64,000 bases of DNA. Origin: Viscum album (lineage: Eukaryota; Streptophyta; Magnoliopsida; Santalales; Viscaceae). Under the pieces are notes generated by a model that was not told the DNA's origin, searched no databases, and saw only the letters and a list, made by a program, of their open reading frames with translations. The position numbers were made by a program, and so were the translations under genes. Positions 25,672 through 37,552 of the stretch are shown in pieces (position 1 is the first letter of the stretch; every line of letters begins with the position of its first letter). The stretch lies in contig OY728143.1 of the NCBI GenBank assembly GCA_963277665.1, positions 227,283,591 through 227,347,590 on the forward strand, in the 5' to 3' direction.

Positions 25672-25702
25672 CATTAAAAGGCTGATTTATCGCCTTTTAA
25701 TG
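25672..25702. promoter_or_regulatory. Conserved 31-base imperfect hairpin in LTR U3
   Basis: Arms CATTAAAAGGC and GCCTTTTAATG pair over 11 bases around TGATTTATC. Equivalent copies are in the N 3' LTR (34094-34124) and both B LTRs (46712-46742, 53841-53871). They lie about 330 bases from the LTR start and keep most of the pairing despite substitutions. Confidence 0.7.
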
Positions 25703-26968
25703 AAAAAACTCTTTAAATACAGTTTTCTTCACTTTAATACATTGTAATTGACCAAATAAAATCCTTATTTAGAATGGGGACATCATATTTTACTTTGGTT
25801 AATTTTTTGGTATTTTTCTGATAAAGTTCATTTTTTAATGAATAGTGAAAAATATTGTATTTTAATTCAAAAGTGCCTTTTAATATAATTTATCTATATG
25901 GTTTGAATATATTTTTAATTGGTTTTAGAGTTTAATTAAAATATATTTTTACTATTTAATCCAATGTTGGATATTAGATTTAATTTCACATTGAAATTGG
26001 ACATAAATAAGTTTTAATCTTTTGATAGTTATTGTTTCTTAAAAACACGCTATTTGTTTTTGATAACTAGAACTAATTTTAAAATTAATTAATGCCACTT
26101 CTATGTTTTGAATTTGGAAAAATATACATCATTATTGAATTTAGAATATCAAATATAGATTAGCCAGATATTTTGGTATTTTTCTGAAAAACATCAATTT
26201 TTGATGAATAGTGAAACCACTTAGTGGTAGTTAAAAAATCTGACTTTTTCATCTAAATGAAATTTTACCACTTCTGTGAATTGAATTTAAAGAATCCTAC
26301 AGACATTGTGTTTATCATGAAGTAAAATTTGGTTCATTAAGATAAAAATAATTTTTGGTGAATAGGAACTTTTGACTTTTATTTACCACGGTTTAAGGTA
26401 AATAAGGTAATTCAAGGTTAAAGGAATATTATAATAACTCAAAATAAACTTAACACTTGTCTAAACATTATTGGTTGAGTCATTTACGACCATGGGAATC
26501 TTTGTGTCGATTTTGGGACCCCATTAAGCCACATGGGAGTGACAATGAAAATTTAGATTAATTAACTTAAAGTAAGGGCAAAAATGAAAAAAACAAATAT
26601 CTTTTAGAAACTTAATTTTTATATGGTGTTATATAAGACATATTTTCACCTATAAATTTTATTTAGAAATATAAAAATATTTACTACATTATAGTATTTG
26701 TTTTATAATTTTTTTACATCAAATAATTTAAATTATTCATGACACAATAATGATACATTATTTACCTCATTAATAAATGATTTAAATAAATTAGATTATA
26801 ATGATTAAAATATTATCCCAAACATGTCTAGTTCTTATGGGATGATTTTATTTTGAATATGAGTCATCTTATATTTGACCGTAATTTTTTTGGACCTTTA
26901 GAAAAACCTAATATAATTATATTATAAAATAATATTTTCACACTTTCCTAAAGAGCCACTCCTCCCCC

Positions 26969-26978
26969 TTATAAAAGG
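26969..26978 (+). promoter_or_regulatory. TATA box of N 5' LTR
   Basis: TTATAAAAGG preceded by the C-rich CTCCTCCCCC. The same block is in the N 3' LTR (35389-35398), and on the minus strand in both B LTRs (45246-45255, 52370-52379). Transcription would start about 30 bases downstream, near 27000. Confidence 0.75.
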
Positions 26979-27108
26979 AGATCATTTATAACCAATTATT
27001 CACACCTCTAAAGACATTTGGATCGTCCAAACTCTACCAAATTAATCTTCTTATATCCATATCCTCCACCTATAATCCTTACCTTAGGTAGAAGGCACTT
27101 CAAGAAGT

Positions 27109-27128
27109 CCTTTGGTTCAAACCAAAGG
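27109..27128 (+). other. Leader hairpin, 9-base stem
   Basis: CCTTTGGTT and AACCAAAGG form a perfect stem with a two-base loop, just downstream of the inferred transcription start. The N 3' LTR copy (35529-35548) has one mismatch in the stem. Confidence 0.6.
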
Positions 27129-27140
27129 GAGTTACCCAAA

Positions 27141-27152
27141 TTAAAGGTAATG
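27141..27152 (+). promoter_or_regulatory. Putative splice donor in the LTR leader
   Basis: TTAAAG|GTAATG, about 145 bases after the inferred start site. The N 3' LTR keeps it. At the equivalent place the B LTRs read TTTAGAG|GTAAC on the minus strand (GT at 45077-45078 and 52203-52204), and the C 3' LTR reads AAAGTG|GTAAAA. Pairing with TTTTTGTGTTCAG directly before gag (29254-29266) would remove about 2.1 kb. No transcript evidence is available. Confidence 0.35.
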
Positions 27153-28550
27153 GTTTCTATTAAATTGTTTTCTTTTATTTTACTTCTCAAACCCATAAAA
27201 TCTTTTTATTAATTTGTTTTGTAACAACAAAAATATCCTCAATATACTAGGATGTTGTTATGAGATGGATTCTAACTACACTTACACACACCTCCATCTA
27301 ATGGGTGAAGAACATAATGTTTCTGTGGATGGCAAACTAAGGCCTCAGGAAACGATGATTGTTCAATTACATCTTACATCCTCTCATGGTGGACATTATA
27401 ATGATAGTGTATTTATATATGATATATATTATATTTTTTATTTCTTATGCTTCTGTACTTTCCATTTATAGCACGCCTTTATGGTTTCCATAGGTGGTAA
27501 ATACGATAATCTAATTTGAGAAAATGCGGACTACCGCCACCTCAAAGTGATTTGATTCATTAATTCCTTATGTGGGATGTATAAAGGATAGAGTTAATGA
27601 TATTATATATGATATTATACTGTAATTATAATATAACTTTTATAATTATGTTTTAATTTCATTAAAAAATGAAATAGAAATGAATGTAGCATTCATGCGT
27701 ACGTACAGCTTGCCGTCTCCAATAACGGTGCATTTCATTTCTTACCTATAAATGTTATGTACTATTATAAAAACATATATGTGTGGGATATATATTATAT
27801 ATATGATATTAACATCTTGAATATAATTCTTTATATAATTAATCTTTGACCGCATGAACAACGTGTAATTATAAGATGTCCATTTTTAACTCAAGTACCA
27901 AATGTCGACAAAATGAACATTATTAACTTAAATGATTGCATAATGTTTATAACATGGTAATAAGTGATATAAAAGGAATAATAAACATGAAAAAGGTTCT
28001 TAATCAAGTATAAATTAACTTTAGTTTATTATTCATGAGATTAAGGAACGATCGAGTCAAGTCGGACACGAGGTAAGGGACTTCGTCTCAATCTCCTTTC
28101 ATTGAGGAATTTCTAGTTTTATACACGACTTTATTTTATACGGTGTATAATCCCATTTGAATTTTAATTTATTTGAAAGGGAATATTTTTATATGAAGCG
28201 TTTTACTAAACGAAAAAAAGGAATGTTTTTTCAATGTAAGCGGTGACAACGACCTTTCCGACACCGCGAGTATTATTTGACCTTTGTCTTCCTTAACAAG
28301 TCGTAATGTTTTTAAAAGGTAAAATAAATACCATATACTCTTTTTACATAATTTGGTATTGAAAATGATTTTAATAACGGATTTATTATTTCAATATCTT
28401 GAAATGATATTTTGTTATTGCAATGTGGAAATGTTATCTTTAATTTATGCTTATATTATGTGTTGTGATCATGTTATGGTTCTTGGGAATTATTTACGTA
28501 TACGGGTTGTTCCGTGATAAACCTTGGTCTGGTGAGCCTGAGATAGCTCT

Positions 28551-28562
28551 CCAATGCATTGG
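28551..28562. promoter_or_regulatory. LTR palindrome CCAATGCATTGG (N 5' copy)
   Basis: Same palindrome as in element A. The N 3' LTR has CCAATGAATTGG at 36978-36989. The flanks AGCTCT and GGTAACATGA are also kept. Confidence 0.55.
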
Positions 28563-29124
28563 GTAACATGACGTAGGTAAATGTGAATGTTTCTCCTAAG
28601 AGATTTAGGGAATATATTGTGATGGGTATTCCAATGTAACTCCCTATGTAGCTGTGATAGCTACAATGTAAATATGGTATGGATGCCGCAAGTTACCTTT
28701 ATGATTTATGATTTCTATGTGTCTTTCATAAATCTTATGATTTCATGAGGTAAGTAAACAAGTTCATGTTTTGTATGTTTTTATGAAAAAATGTTTTCAT
28801 TCATTCTTTTATAACCCTTACTAAGCCTTTTATGCTCATACCATGTTTTGAAATGTTTTCACATGACTTAAAGGTGAATAAGGTCAAGGATGGGATCAAG
28901 GAAAAGTCTTTATTTATAAAACATGGATCTTTACATGACACCTTTTTTCAAGAGTTTTTATTTTATGAAAAAATGGGAACAGTGTAGAAATGTCTACCTT
29001 GTAATCTTTTGAGATGTAATAGTTATGTTCTAATTCTCTATAACTCTAAACCTGAAAAGATCCTCAATGTGAATTATTCATTTAATTCAATATTATGTAA
29101 TGTTTAAGGTTGGGTCCTTATCGT

Positions 29125-29137
29125 TGGTATCGGAGTT
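29125..29137 (+). other. Element N primer binding site
   Basis: TGGTATCGGAGTT, two bases after the LTR end; one mismatch in the first 11 bases to the initiator-Met type TGGTATCAGAG. Confidence 0.85.
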
Positions 29138-29267
29138 CGGTTTAGACAACTTTAGGTGTTAGGGTATTATTAAAGTAATATCCATACAGTAATTTATTTT
29201 ATTATTGACATCATAGAGCATTTCCAGATCACCATGTTGCTTCGCCTAAGATATTTTTGTGTTCAGA

Positions 29268-30336
29268 ATGGTTTCCCGCCGAGGAAACATGGCAGCTATG
29301 TTGGGACGACATCAGGAGGAATTCAACCTTCCAAATCAGCAACCCGAGATGGTCGAAATTAGAACTGAACAGTTTGTTACAGTGATGGCACAATTGACTC
29401 AGGCGATAACCGGTGGTGGTATCCATGTATGAGATCAGCCAGATCGACCATAGAGGAACATATTAGTAGTGGAGAATTTCATGAGGCAACATCCCCCATC
29501 ATTTAGAATATCAACTGACCCTATGCTATCTGAAGTGTGGATTAAAGCACTGGAGAATATTTTTTATTTCATGGGTTGTTCAGAATATCAAAAGGTTAGT
29601 CTCGTTGTTTATCATTTTGAAGGTGAAGCTGATCAGTGGTGGTCGATGGTGAAAAATATCATGGATAGTGAGGAGATTGATGCTCTCAATTGGGATGAAT
29701 TCAATGGTATCTTTCTTGAGAAATATTTTTCTAAGGTGGTTCTTCTTAGGATGGAAAAACAGTTCATGGAATTGATGCAGGAGGATGACTCAGGGGCTGC
29801 TTATTAATAATATTTTACTCGACTATCAAGGTATGCTCCAAATTTCATATGAGATTTGGATAGTAAAATCAACCGTTTTTTACTCAGGATTAAAGCCAAA
29901 GTATCAAAGGTATTTAGCTTCTTGTGAGTTAAAAAGTTATTAATAACTTGTTCGTTGTGCGGAGAAGGTGGAAATGAAGTTTGTTGATGATCAGGTATTC
30001 TTTGACACACAACAGAATAAGAGGTCGAGGTGGTAGGATAAAGGAAAGAACTCTTCAAAAAATTCTGATGGTATGAAACTTATGTTTACAGTTTGTGAAA
30101 ATTGTGGTAAAAATCATATAGGGGAATGTCTTTTCAATTCTGGTAAGTGCTACCAATGTGGTAAAATGGGACATAAGGCTCGTAATTTCACTAAAAAAGA
30201 TCAGGGTAATGGTAAGACAAAATCTGATTTACAATCAGTAAAATGTTTTAAGTGCAATGAAATGGGTCATTATGAAAATTAGTGTCCAACAAAGAACTCA
30301 ACCGAAGGAAAGAAGATAGACTACAAGAATAAAGGG
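29268..30336 (+). pseudogene. gag: Element N gag remnant (capsid and three zinc knuckles)
   Basis: The start at 29268 follows a pyrimidine-rich CAG and begins MVSRRGN. The frame is open except for stops at 29430, 29451, 29805-29810 and 29850, then shifts by one near 29893-29900. The capsid region carries the plant gag pattern (W-KALE, then EGEADQWW near 29630-29645). Three zinc knuckles follow: CX2CX3HX3C (CENCGKNHIGEC, from 30097), a second whose last Cys has become Phe, and a third with a stop before its last Cys (30280-30282). The protein would package the RNA in virus-like particles. B and F keep this knuckle arrangement. Confidence 0.88.
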
Positions 30337-30711
30337 GTGGCTAAATCCTTTGCAACTACTTCAGTAGATGTTGGTCCATCAAATGAAGTTGTGTCAGCTA
30401 CACTGGTTGTTTGTTCAGATTATGCCAATGTGTTGTTTGATTCAGGATCTACACACTCTTTCATTTTTGAGAAGTTTTCTAGTAAATTGGGAATTCCATC
30501 TCATGATATGAATACTAAACTTATAGTAAAAACACCTGGAGGAAATTTTGAGACAAAAAGAAAACATAAGAACCCTCTTGTCCTTGTGTGCGGAAAGAAT
30601 CTACCTGAAAACCTTATTGTTTTGCCTCTAGTAGAGTTTAGTGTTATATTGGGCAAGGATTGGCTTTCTATTTATCATGCTAAGATTGAATATAGAGCTA
30701 GTTTGTGTTAG
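30337..30711 (+). pseudogene. Element N protease domain
   Basis: Continuous frame of about 124 codons in the same frame as the zinc knuckles. The retropepsin motif VLFDSGSTHSF is complete, with catalytic Asp at 30439-30441. A second conserved block, VILGKDWLS, lies near the end. This aspartic protease would cut the polyprotein. The stop at 30709-30711 is followed at once by a frame change into RT, so protease and RT were once continuous. Confidence 0.85.
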
Positions 30712-31781
30712 AAAATGAACCCTTGCTATTGATAACATATCAGGAAGCTGAGAAACTAGTAAAAGATGGATATGAATGTTACCTTGCACAAATTTTTGAA
30801 AACAAAGGAACTGTTCAGATTAATGATGTTCCAGTGGTAAATGAGTACCTTGATGTTTTTCCTGATGAGTTTCCTGGTATTTTACATGACCGGGAAGTTG
30901 AATTTACTTTTAACTTAGTTCTGGATGTTAAGCCAATTTCAAAACCCCCGTATCGAATGGCTCAAATTGAACTTTTAGAGTTAAAGAAGCAATTACAGGA
31001 GTTATTAGATAAAGGTTTCATTTGACCTAGAACATCACCATGGGGTGTTCCTGTCTTTTTTGTTAAAAATAAATATGGTTAAATGATACTTTTCATTGAT
31101 TATAAAGCACTGAATAACATCACTATTATGAATAAGTATCATTTGCCTCATATCGATGATTTGTTTGATCTGCTCCAGGGAGCTCAATATTTTTCGAAGA
31201 TTGACTTGACGTCGGGGTACCATTAGTTGAAAGTAAAGGAATCTAACGTTCTGAAGACCGTGTTTCATACTAGATATGGCCATTATGAATTTTTAGTTAT
31301 GCCTTTTGGTTTTACCAATGCACCGGCTGTATTCATGGATCTTATGAATATAATTTTTCGTGAGTTCTTGGATATGTTTGTGGTTGTGTTCATTGATGAT
31401 ATTTTGGTTTAGTCCAAAAGTAAATAGGAACATTAATGTCATTAAAGGGTTGTCTTGCAAACCTTAAAATAAAAGAAACTTTATGGGAAATTTAGAAAGT
31501 GTGAATTTTGGTTACAACAAATTTCTTTCCTAGGTCACATTGTTTCAAAAAATGGCATAACTGTTGATCATGCTAAAACGAAAGTTGTTGAAGAATGGCC
31601 AAGACCCACAAATATAACCAGATTCATAGTTTTCTTGGTTTGGAAGATTATTACCAGAGTTTTGTTGAAAAGTTTGCACATTTATCTATTCCAATGACTA
31701 AGTCAACTCAAAAAGGTGTTAATTTTATCTGGACAAAATAATGTGATGATTGTTTTCAGGAATTGAAAAGAAGATTGGTGA
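30705..31781 (+). pseudogene. Element N reverse transcriptase domain
   Basis: From about 30950 the RT N-terminal blocks are visible (PPYRMAQIELLELKKQL). Then come the DLTSGYH region at 31201, [12 protein letters not shown] at 31300, and the catalytic box FIDDIL with both Asp codons at 31395-31400, followed by the connection region (KCEFW, FLGHIVS). Stops are at 31023, 31080, 31224 and 31410 and several after 31410. There is a frame change near 31620. The active site itself is intact, unlike elements C and G. Several stops sit where relatives have Gln or Arg codons, as expected of C-to-T changes. Confidence 0.88.
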
Positions 31782-32345
31782 ATGCTCCAGTTTAGGGAGA
31801 GCCTTCTAGAAATGGTGAGTTTTTTTATCAATAATGATGCTTCGTTGAAAGGAATGGGTTGTTTCCTAATGAAAAATGATCAGATAATTTCTTATGCTTC
31901 ACGTCAGTTGAAACCACATGAGTTAAATTACCCTACACATCATTTAGAATTAGATGTAATTGTTTTTGCTTTAAAATTTTTGAGGCATCATTTTTATGGA
32001 GTGAAGTGTGAATTATACACTGATCACAAAAGATTAAAGTTTATATTCACTCAGAAAGAATTTAACATGAGAGAGATGAGATGGTTGGAATTAATCAAGG
32101 ATTATGATTGCATGATCCTTTATCATCAGGGAAAATAAAATAAAGTGGCTGATTCTTTGAGTCGAAAAAGTAATACTTCATTAACCATGTTACGTTTGGA
32201 ACAAGATCCTTTGGTGTTTGATTTGATGAACTTTGGCATAGAAGTTTTTGTTTCAGGAAATTATTCTGTTTTGTTTCATGTGTCAGTGAAATTATCTCTA
32301 TCCTACAGAATTAAGAAAGCACAGAAGGAAGATAGTGAGTTGTAG
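31782..32345 (+). pseudogene. Element N RNase H domain and linker
   Basis: The RNase H core is readable: [12 protein letters not shown] at 31835, [12 protein letters not shown] (the Glu position) at 31945, YTDHKRLKF (Asp) at 32015 and VADSLSRK (last Asp) at 32143. The four acidic positions of the family are present. A stop lies at 32136-32138, between GK and NKVAD. The 32160-32345 linker toward integrase ends at a stop at 32343. Confidence 0.85.
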
Positions 32346-33722
32346 AAAAAGTTTGTGTTGGTTCAGAAGCGTAAGTTTCCTGATTTTAATGTTGATAATG
32401 ATTGTGTTTTGATATTTGGAAAGAGATTATGTGTGCCTTGTGATTAACAGTTGAAGAATGAGTTGTTATGTGAAGCCCATAGTTCTCTGTTTTCAGTTTA
32501 TCTTGGTAGTAATATGATGTACAGGGATCTTCAAGAGTATTACTGGTGGGATGGAATGAAAAGAGATATTTCAGATTTTACTGTGTAGTGATTGAAATGT
32601 CAGCAGGTTAAAGAAGAGCGAATGATACCAAAAGGAATGCTTCAGCCTTTACCGGTGCCAAAGTTGAAATGGGAAAATATATCCATGGACATTGTCGTGG
32701 GATTACCATAGCCATCTCGAGGTAATAATGTAAACTTGGTTATAGTTGACCGATTGACTAAATCTGTTCATTTACTTCATATCAGAGATACTTTGTCTCT
32801 AGATTAACTTGCTCGGTTGTATGTTAAAGATATATTCATGTTGCATGGAGTTACCCTCTCCATTTTATCTTATCGTGATCCCAGGTTCACTTCTATCTTT
32901 TAGAAAGGCCTTCAGAAGTCATTGGGTACTGAATTAAATTTTAGTATAGCATTTCATCCTCAATCTAATGGGAATTAAGAAAGAACAATTCAGACCTTGG
33001 AGGATATGTTACATGCTTGCTCGATGGATTACCAGGGAAGTTGGGACCAACATCTTTATTTGGTTGATTTTTCTTATAATAATTGCTTTCATTCCAGTAT
33101 ACATATGGCTCCATTTGAGGCATTATATGGAAAGCATTGTCAAACTCCATTATTCCGGGATGAAGTAGGTGAAAGGAAGCTAATGGTAACAGAATTGGTA
33201 GAAGAGATGGAAAAGAAAGTTTAGTTGATTCAGAAGCACATGAGAACAGCTCAAAGCAGATGGAAAAGTTATGCAGATAACCGGAGGAAGGATCTTTCTA
33301 TTGAGGTAGGTGATCATGTCTTTTTCAAAGTTTCTCCATGGAAAAGTGTGATATGTATTGGTAAGAAGGGAAAGTTGAGTCTGAGGTTCATTGGACCTTA
33401 TGAAATTCGAGAGAAAGTTAGATCAATTGCGTATAGAGTGGATTTACCTCCAAGTTTATCCCAGGTACACAATGTTTTTCTTGTTTTGATGTTGAGAAAG
33501 TATATGCCAGATCCATCTCATGTTTTGAGACAAGAGGTAGTTCAATTGGAAGAGAATCTCTCTTATGAAGAACAAACAGTCCAGATTATTGAATGTAGAG
33601 AGCATGTATTGTGGAATAATGAAATTCACCAGGTAAAGGTTTTTTGGGAAAACTATATGGTTGAAGAGGAAACTTGGGAATCTAAAAATGCTATGAGGGT
33701 TATATACGCCCAATTATTTTGA
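32346..33722 (+). pseudogene. Element N integrase and chromodomain-like tail
   Basis: The zinc-binding region (about 32450-32620) has lost one His (the VHPG-type site reads VYLG) and one Cys. The catalytic core has the first Asp (32688-32690) and the Glu (32979-32981), but the second catalytic Asp is Tyr (32871-32873, in SYRDPRF). The last 165 codons (33225-33722) are unbroken: the integrase C-terminal GKKGKLSLRFIGPYEI block, LRKYMPDPSHV, then a divergent chromodomain-like tail with VKVFWENY and EEETWE. This tail points to a chromovirus of Tekay/Del type, which uses it to target chromatin. Stops in the core at 32709, 32805 and 32976, among others. Confidence 0.88.
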
Positions 33723-33755
33723 TAAGTGAATAAAAATTGCAAGGACACAATTCCC

Positions 33756-33770
33756 AAAAGGGGGGAAGGA
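33756..33770 (+). other. Element N polypurine tract
   Basis: AAAAGGGGGGAAGGA immediately before the 3' LTR start TGTAACATCCCAGG. Element B has AAATGGGGGGAAGGA before the same LTR start. Confidence 0.9.
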
Positions 33771-36700
33771 TGTAACATCCCAGGTAAATGAAGAATACGA
33801 CATATTTCATATTTATTAATATTTTGGAATTATATATTAATTTTACTTTAATGGGGTTTATATGTTCGATAGCATACCTGATACTCAATAACAGGTTTCA
33901 TTGGAATCATTCTTTGCACACTAATAATATAATATTATTATTTTAAATGGTAGTTAACTCTTAGCCATTGTATTGGTGGTTAAAAACAAACAAACTACAA
34001 TATGATTATACATGACTGTTAAATTTGTTTACAGTATACAATAAAAATTTAGGGGCTTAAAATGTGAATGAATGTAATTTTAAGCATAATTTACATTAAA
34101 AGGACGATTTATCGCATTTTAATGACAAACCCTCTTTAAATATAGTTTTCGTCACTTTAATAAATTCTAATTTAAAAAATAAAATCCTTCTTTAGAATGG
34201 GGATATCTAATTTTACTTTGGGTATTTTTTCTAGTATTTTTTTGATAAAGTTCATTTTTTAAAGAATAGTAAAAAATATTGTATTTTAATTAAAAAGTTC
34301 CTTTTAATATAATTTATTCATATGGTTCGATTATATTTTTAATTGGTTTTAATGTGTAATTAAAATATATTTTTACCATTTAATCCAATTTTGGACAATA
34401 GAATTAATTTCACATTGAAATTGGACTTAAACAAGTATCAATCTTTTGATAGTTATTGTTTCTTAAAAACACGCTATTTCTTTCGATAACTGGAATAATT
34501 TCAAAATTAATTAATGACAATTATATGTTTTGAATTTTTAAAAATACAAATAAATTTTTAATTTATAATATCAAATATCTATTAGGCTGATTTTTTGGTA
34601 TTTTTCTAAAAAACATCAATTCTTGATGAATATTGAAACCAGTTATTGGTTGTTAAAAAAACTGAATTTTTCATCTAAATGAAATTTTACCACTTATGTG
34701 AATTTAATTTCAAACATCCCACAAACATGGTTTTTATCAAGATGTAAAATGTGGTTCCTTAAGATAAAAATAATTTTTTTTGAATATAAACTTTTGACTT
34801 TTTTTATAGTGGTTTAAGGTAAATAAGATAATTCATGGTTAAAGAAATAATATAATAATTCAAAATTACCTTAACATTTGTCCAAACCTTATTGGATGAG
34901 TAATTTACGACCATATAAATCTTTGGGTCGATTTTGGGACCCCATTGATCCACTTGGGAGTGATAATGACAATTTAGATTAATTAACTTAAAGTAAGGTA
35001 AAAAATTACAAAAGAAAATATCTTTTTGTAAAATAATTTTCATATGGTGTTATATAAGTAATATTTTCGCCTATAAATATTCTTTAGAAATATAAAAAGA
35101 TTTCCTACATGATATTATATTTTTTATAATTTTTGGACAACAATTAATATAAATTATTCATGACACAATAATGATGCAGTATTTACCTCATTAATAAATG
35201 ATTTAAATAAATAAGATTATACTGATTAAAATATTATCAAAAACAAGTCCAATTCTGATTGGATTATTTTATTTCGAATATGAGCCATCTTATCTTCGAC
35301 CTTAATTATTTTTGGACCTTTAAAAACCAAATATAATTATATTATAAAATAATATTTTCACACTTTCGTAATGAGTCCCTCCTCCCCCTTATAAAAGGAG
35401 ACCATTTCTAACCAATTCATCACACCTCTCAAGCCATTTAGACTATCCAAAATCTTCCAAATTAAGCTGACTATATCCGTATACTCTTCCTAGAAGTCAT
35501 ACCTTAGGCATAAGGCACGTAAAGAAGTCCTTTGGTTCAAACCAAATGGAGTTTCCCAAATTAAAGGTAATCGTTTCTCTGAAATTGTTTGTTTATTTTA
35601 ATTCTCCAATCCCTAAAATCTTTTTATTCATTTATTTTGTTACAAAAACTGTATCCTCAATATAGTAGGATTTTGGTATGAGATGGATTCGAACTACACT
35701 TAGACACACCTCCATCTAATGGATGAAGAACATATTGTTTTTGTGGATGGAAAACTAAGGCCTTAGGAAACAATGATTGTTTAATTACATCTTACCGCCT
35801 CTCATGGTGGCCATTATGATGGAACGGTATTTATATATGATATATATTATGTTTATTATTTCCTTATGCTAATGTACTTTCCATTTATCGCACGCCATTA
35901 TGGTTTCCATAGTGGGTAAATACGATAATCTAATTTGAGGAAGTGCGTACTACCGCCCCCTCAAAGTGATTTGAATCGTTAATGCCTCATGTAGGATGTA
36001 TAAAGGATGGAGTTAATGATATTATATATGATATTATACTAGAATTATAATATACCTATGTATCATTATGTATTAATTACATTAAAATATTAAATAGAAA
36101 TGAATGTTGCGTTCACGTGTACATACGGCTTACCGTCTCCATGAACGGTGCATTTCATTTCTTACCTCTAAATGTCACGTACTATTATAAAAACATGTAT
36201 GTTCTGGATATATATGATATATATGATATCCATATCATGTTTATAATTCTGGATATAATGAACCTTTGACCACATGAACAACATGTTATTATAAGAAGTC
36301 CATTTTTGACTCAAGTACCAAATATCGACAAAACGAACGTTATTAACTTTAATGATTGCATAATGTTTAAAACATGGTAATAAGTGATATAAAAGGAATA
36401 ATAAACTTGAAAAGGTTCTTAAGAAAGTAGAAATTATCTTTAGTTTATTATTCAGGAGATTAAAGAACAATCGAGTCATGTCAGACACGAGCTAAGGGAC
36501 TTCATCTCAATCTCCTTTCATTGAGGCATTTTTAGTTTTATACACGACTTTATTTTATACGGTGTATAAACCCCTTTGAATTTTAATTTAATTAATTTCA
36601 TTAAAAGTGAATCATTTTATATGAAGAGTTCTACTAAATGTTAAAAATGAATTTTTTTTAATGTAAGCGGTGACAACGACCTTTCTGCTGCCCCGAGTAT

Positions 36701-37547
36701 TATTTGATCTTTCCCTTACATAACAAGACATAATGTTTTTAAAAGGAAAAATAAATACCATATACTCTTTTTACGTATTTTGTTATTGAAAATTATTTTG
36801 AGAATGGATTCATAATTTCAATATCATGGAATGATAATTTTTTATTTCAGTGTTGAAATTTTATCTTTCCTTTATGCTTATATTATGTGTTATGATCATG
36901 TTATAGTTCTTGGGAATTATTTACGTATACAGGTGGTTCCATGATAAACTTAGGGCAGGTGAGCCCAAGATAGCTCTCCAATGAATTGGGTAACATGACA
37001 GAGGTAAACGTGACTGTTTCTCCTAAGAGATTTAGGGAATATACTGTGATGGGTATTTCAAAGTAACTCCCTATATAGTTGTGATAGCTACAATGTAAGT
37101 ATGGTATGGATGCCACAAGTTACCTTTATGATTTATGATTTCTATGTGTCTTTCATAAATCTTATGATTTCATGAGGTAAGTAAATGAGTTCATGTTTTT
37201 TATGTATTTATGAAGAAATGTTTTCATCATTGTTTTATAACCCTTACTGAGCCTTTTATGCTCTTCCCCTGTTTTGAAATGTTTTCACAGGACTTAAAGA
37301 TGAAAATGGTCATGGATGGGATCAAGGAAAAGTCATGATGTCTAAAACATGTAACTAGACATGAATATTTTTTCAAGAGTTTTTATTTAATGAAAAAATG
37401 GAAACTGTGTTGAAATGTTTACCTTGTAATCTTTTGAGATGTAATAGTTATGTCCTAATTCTCTAAAACTCTAAACCTGAAAAGATCCTTAATATAAATT
37501 ATTCATTTAATTCAATATCATGTAATGTCTAAGGCTGGGTCCTTATA
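33771..37547 (+). repeat. Element N 3' LTR (3777 bases)
   Basis: Collinear with 25348-29122. Starts TGTAACATCCCAGGTAAAT, ends GGGTCCTTATA, followed by the target duplication ATAAC. TATA box at 35389-35398. The CGTACG box is decayed (CACGTGTACATACGG, near 36115). Confidence 0.92.
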
Positions 37548-37552
37548 ATAAC

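Larger units (their letters stand above)
25348..29122 (+). repeat. Element N 5' LTR (3775 bases)
   Basis: Starts TGTAACATTCCAGG and ends CCTTATC; the 3' LTR ends CCTTATA. It holds, in order, a 31-base imperfect hairpin (25672-25702), a TATA box (26969-26978), a leader hairpin (27109-27128), a possible splice donor (27147), a CGTACG box (27696-27707), and the CCAATGCATTGG palindrome (28551-28562). If transcription starts near 27000, R plus U5 is about 2.1 kb. Confidence 0.9.
25348..37547 (+). mobile_element. Element N: near-complete Ty3/gypsy chromovirus, inserted in C's 5' LTR
   Basis: 12.2 kb, with a perfect target duplication ATAAC (25343-25347 and 37548-37552). LTRs are 3775 and 3777 bases. 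The primer site, PPT and all gag-pol domains are recognisable. The two LTRs differ at roughly 10-15% of positions by eye over the first 170 bases, so the insertion is old. It is nested in C, which is nested in E, so it is the youngest of the three. Confidence 0.93.

Noticed and set aside
26861..27010. Host gene promoter around the TATA box at 26969
   Set aside because: The identical block occurs in the other N LTR and in both B LTRs, so it is the LTR promoter.
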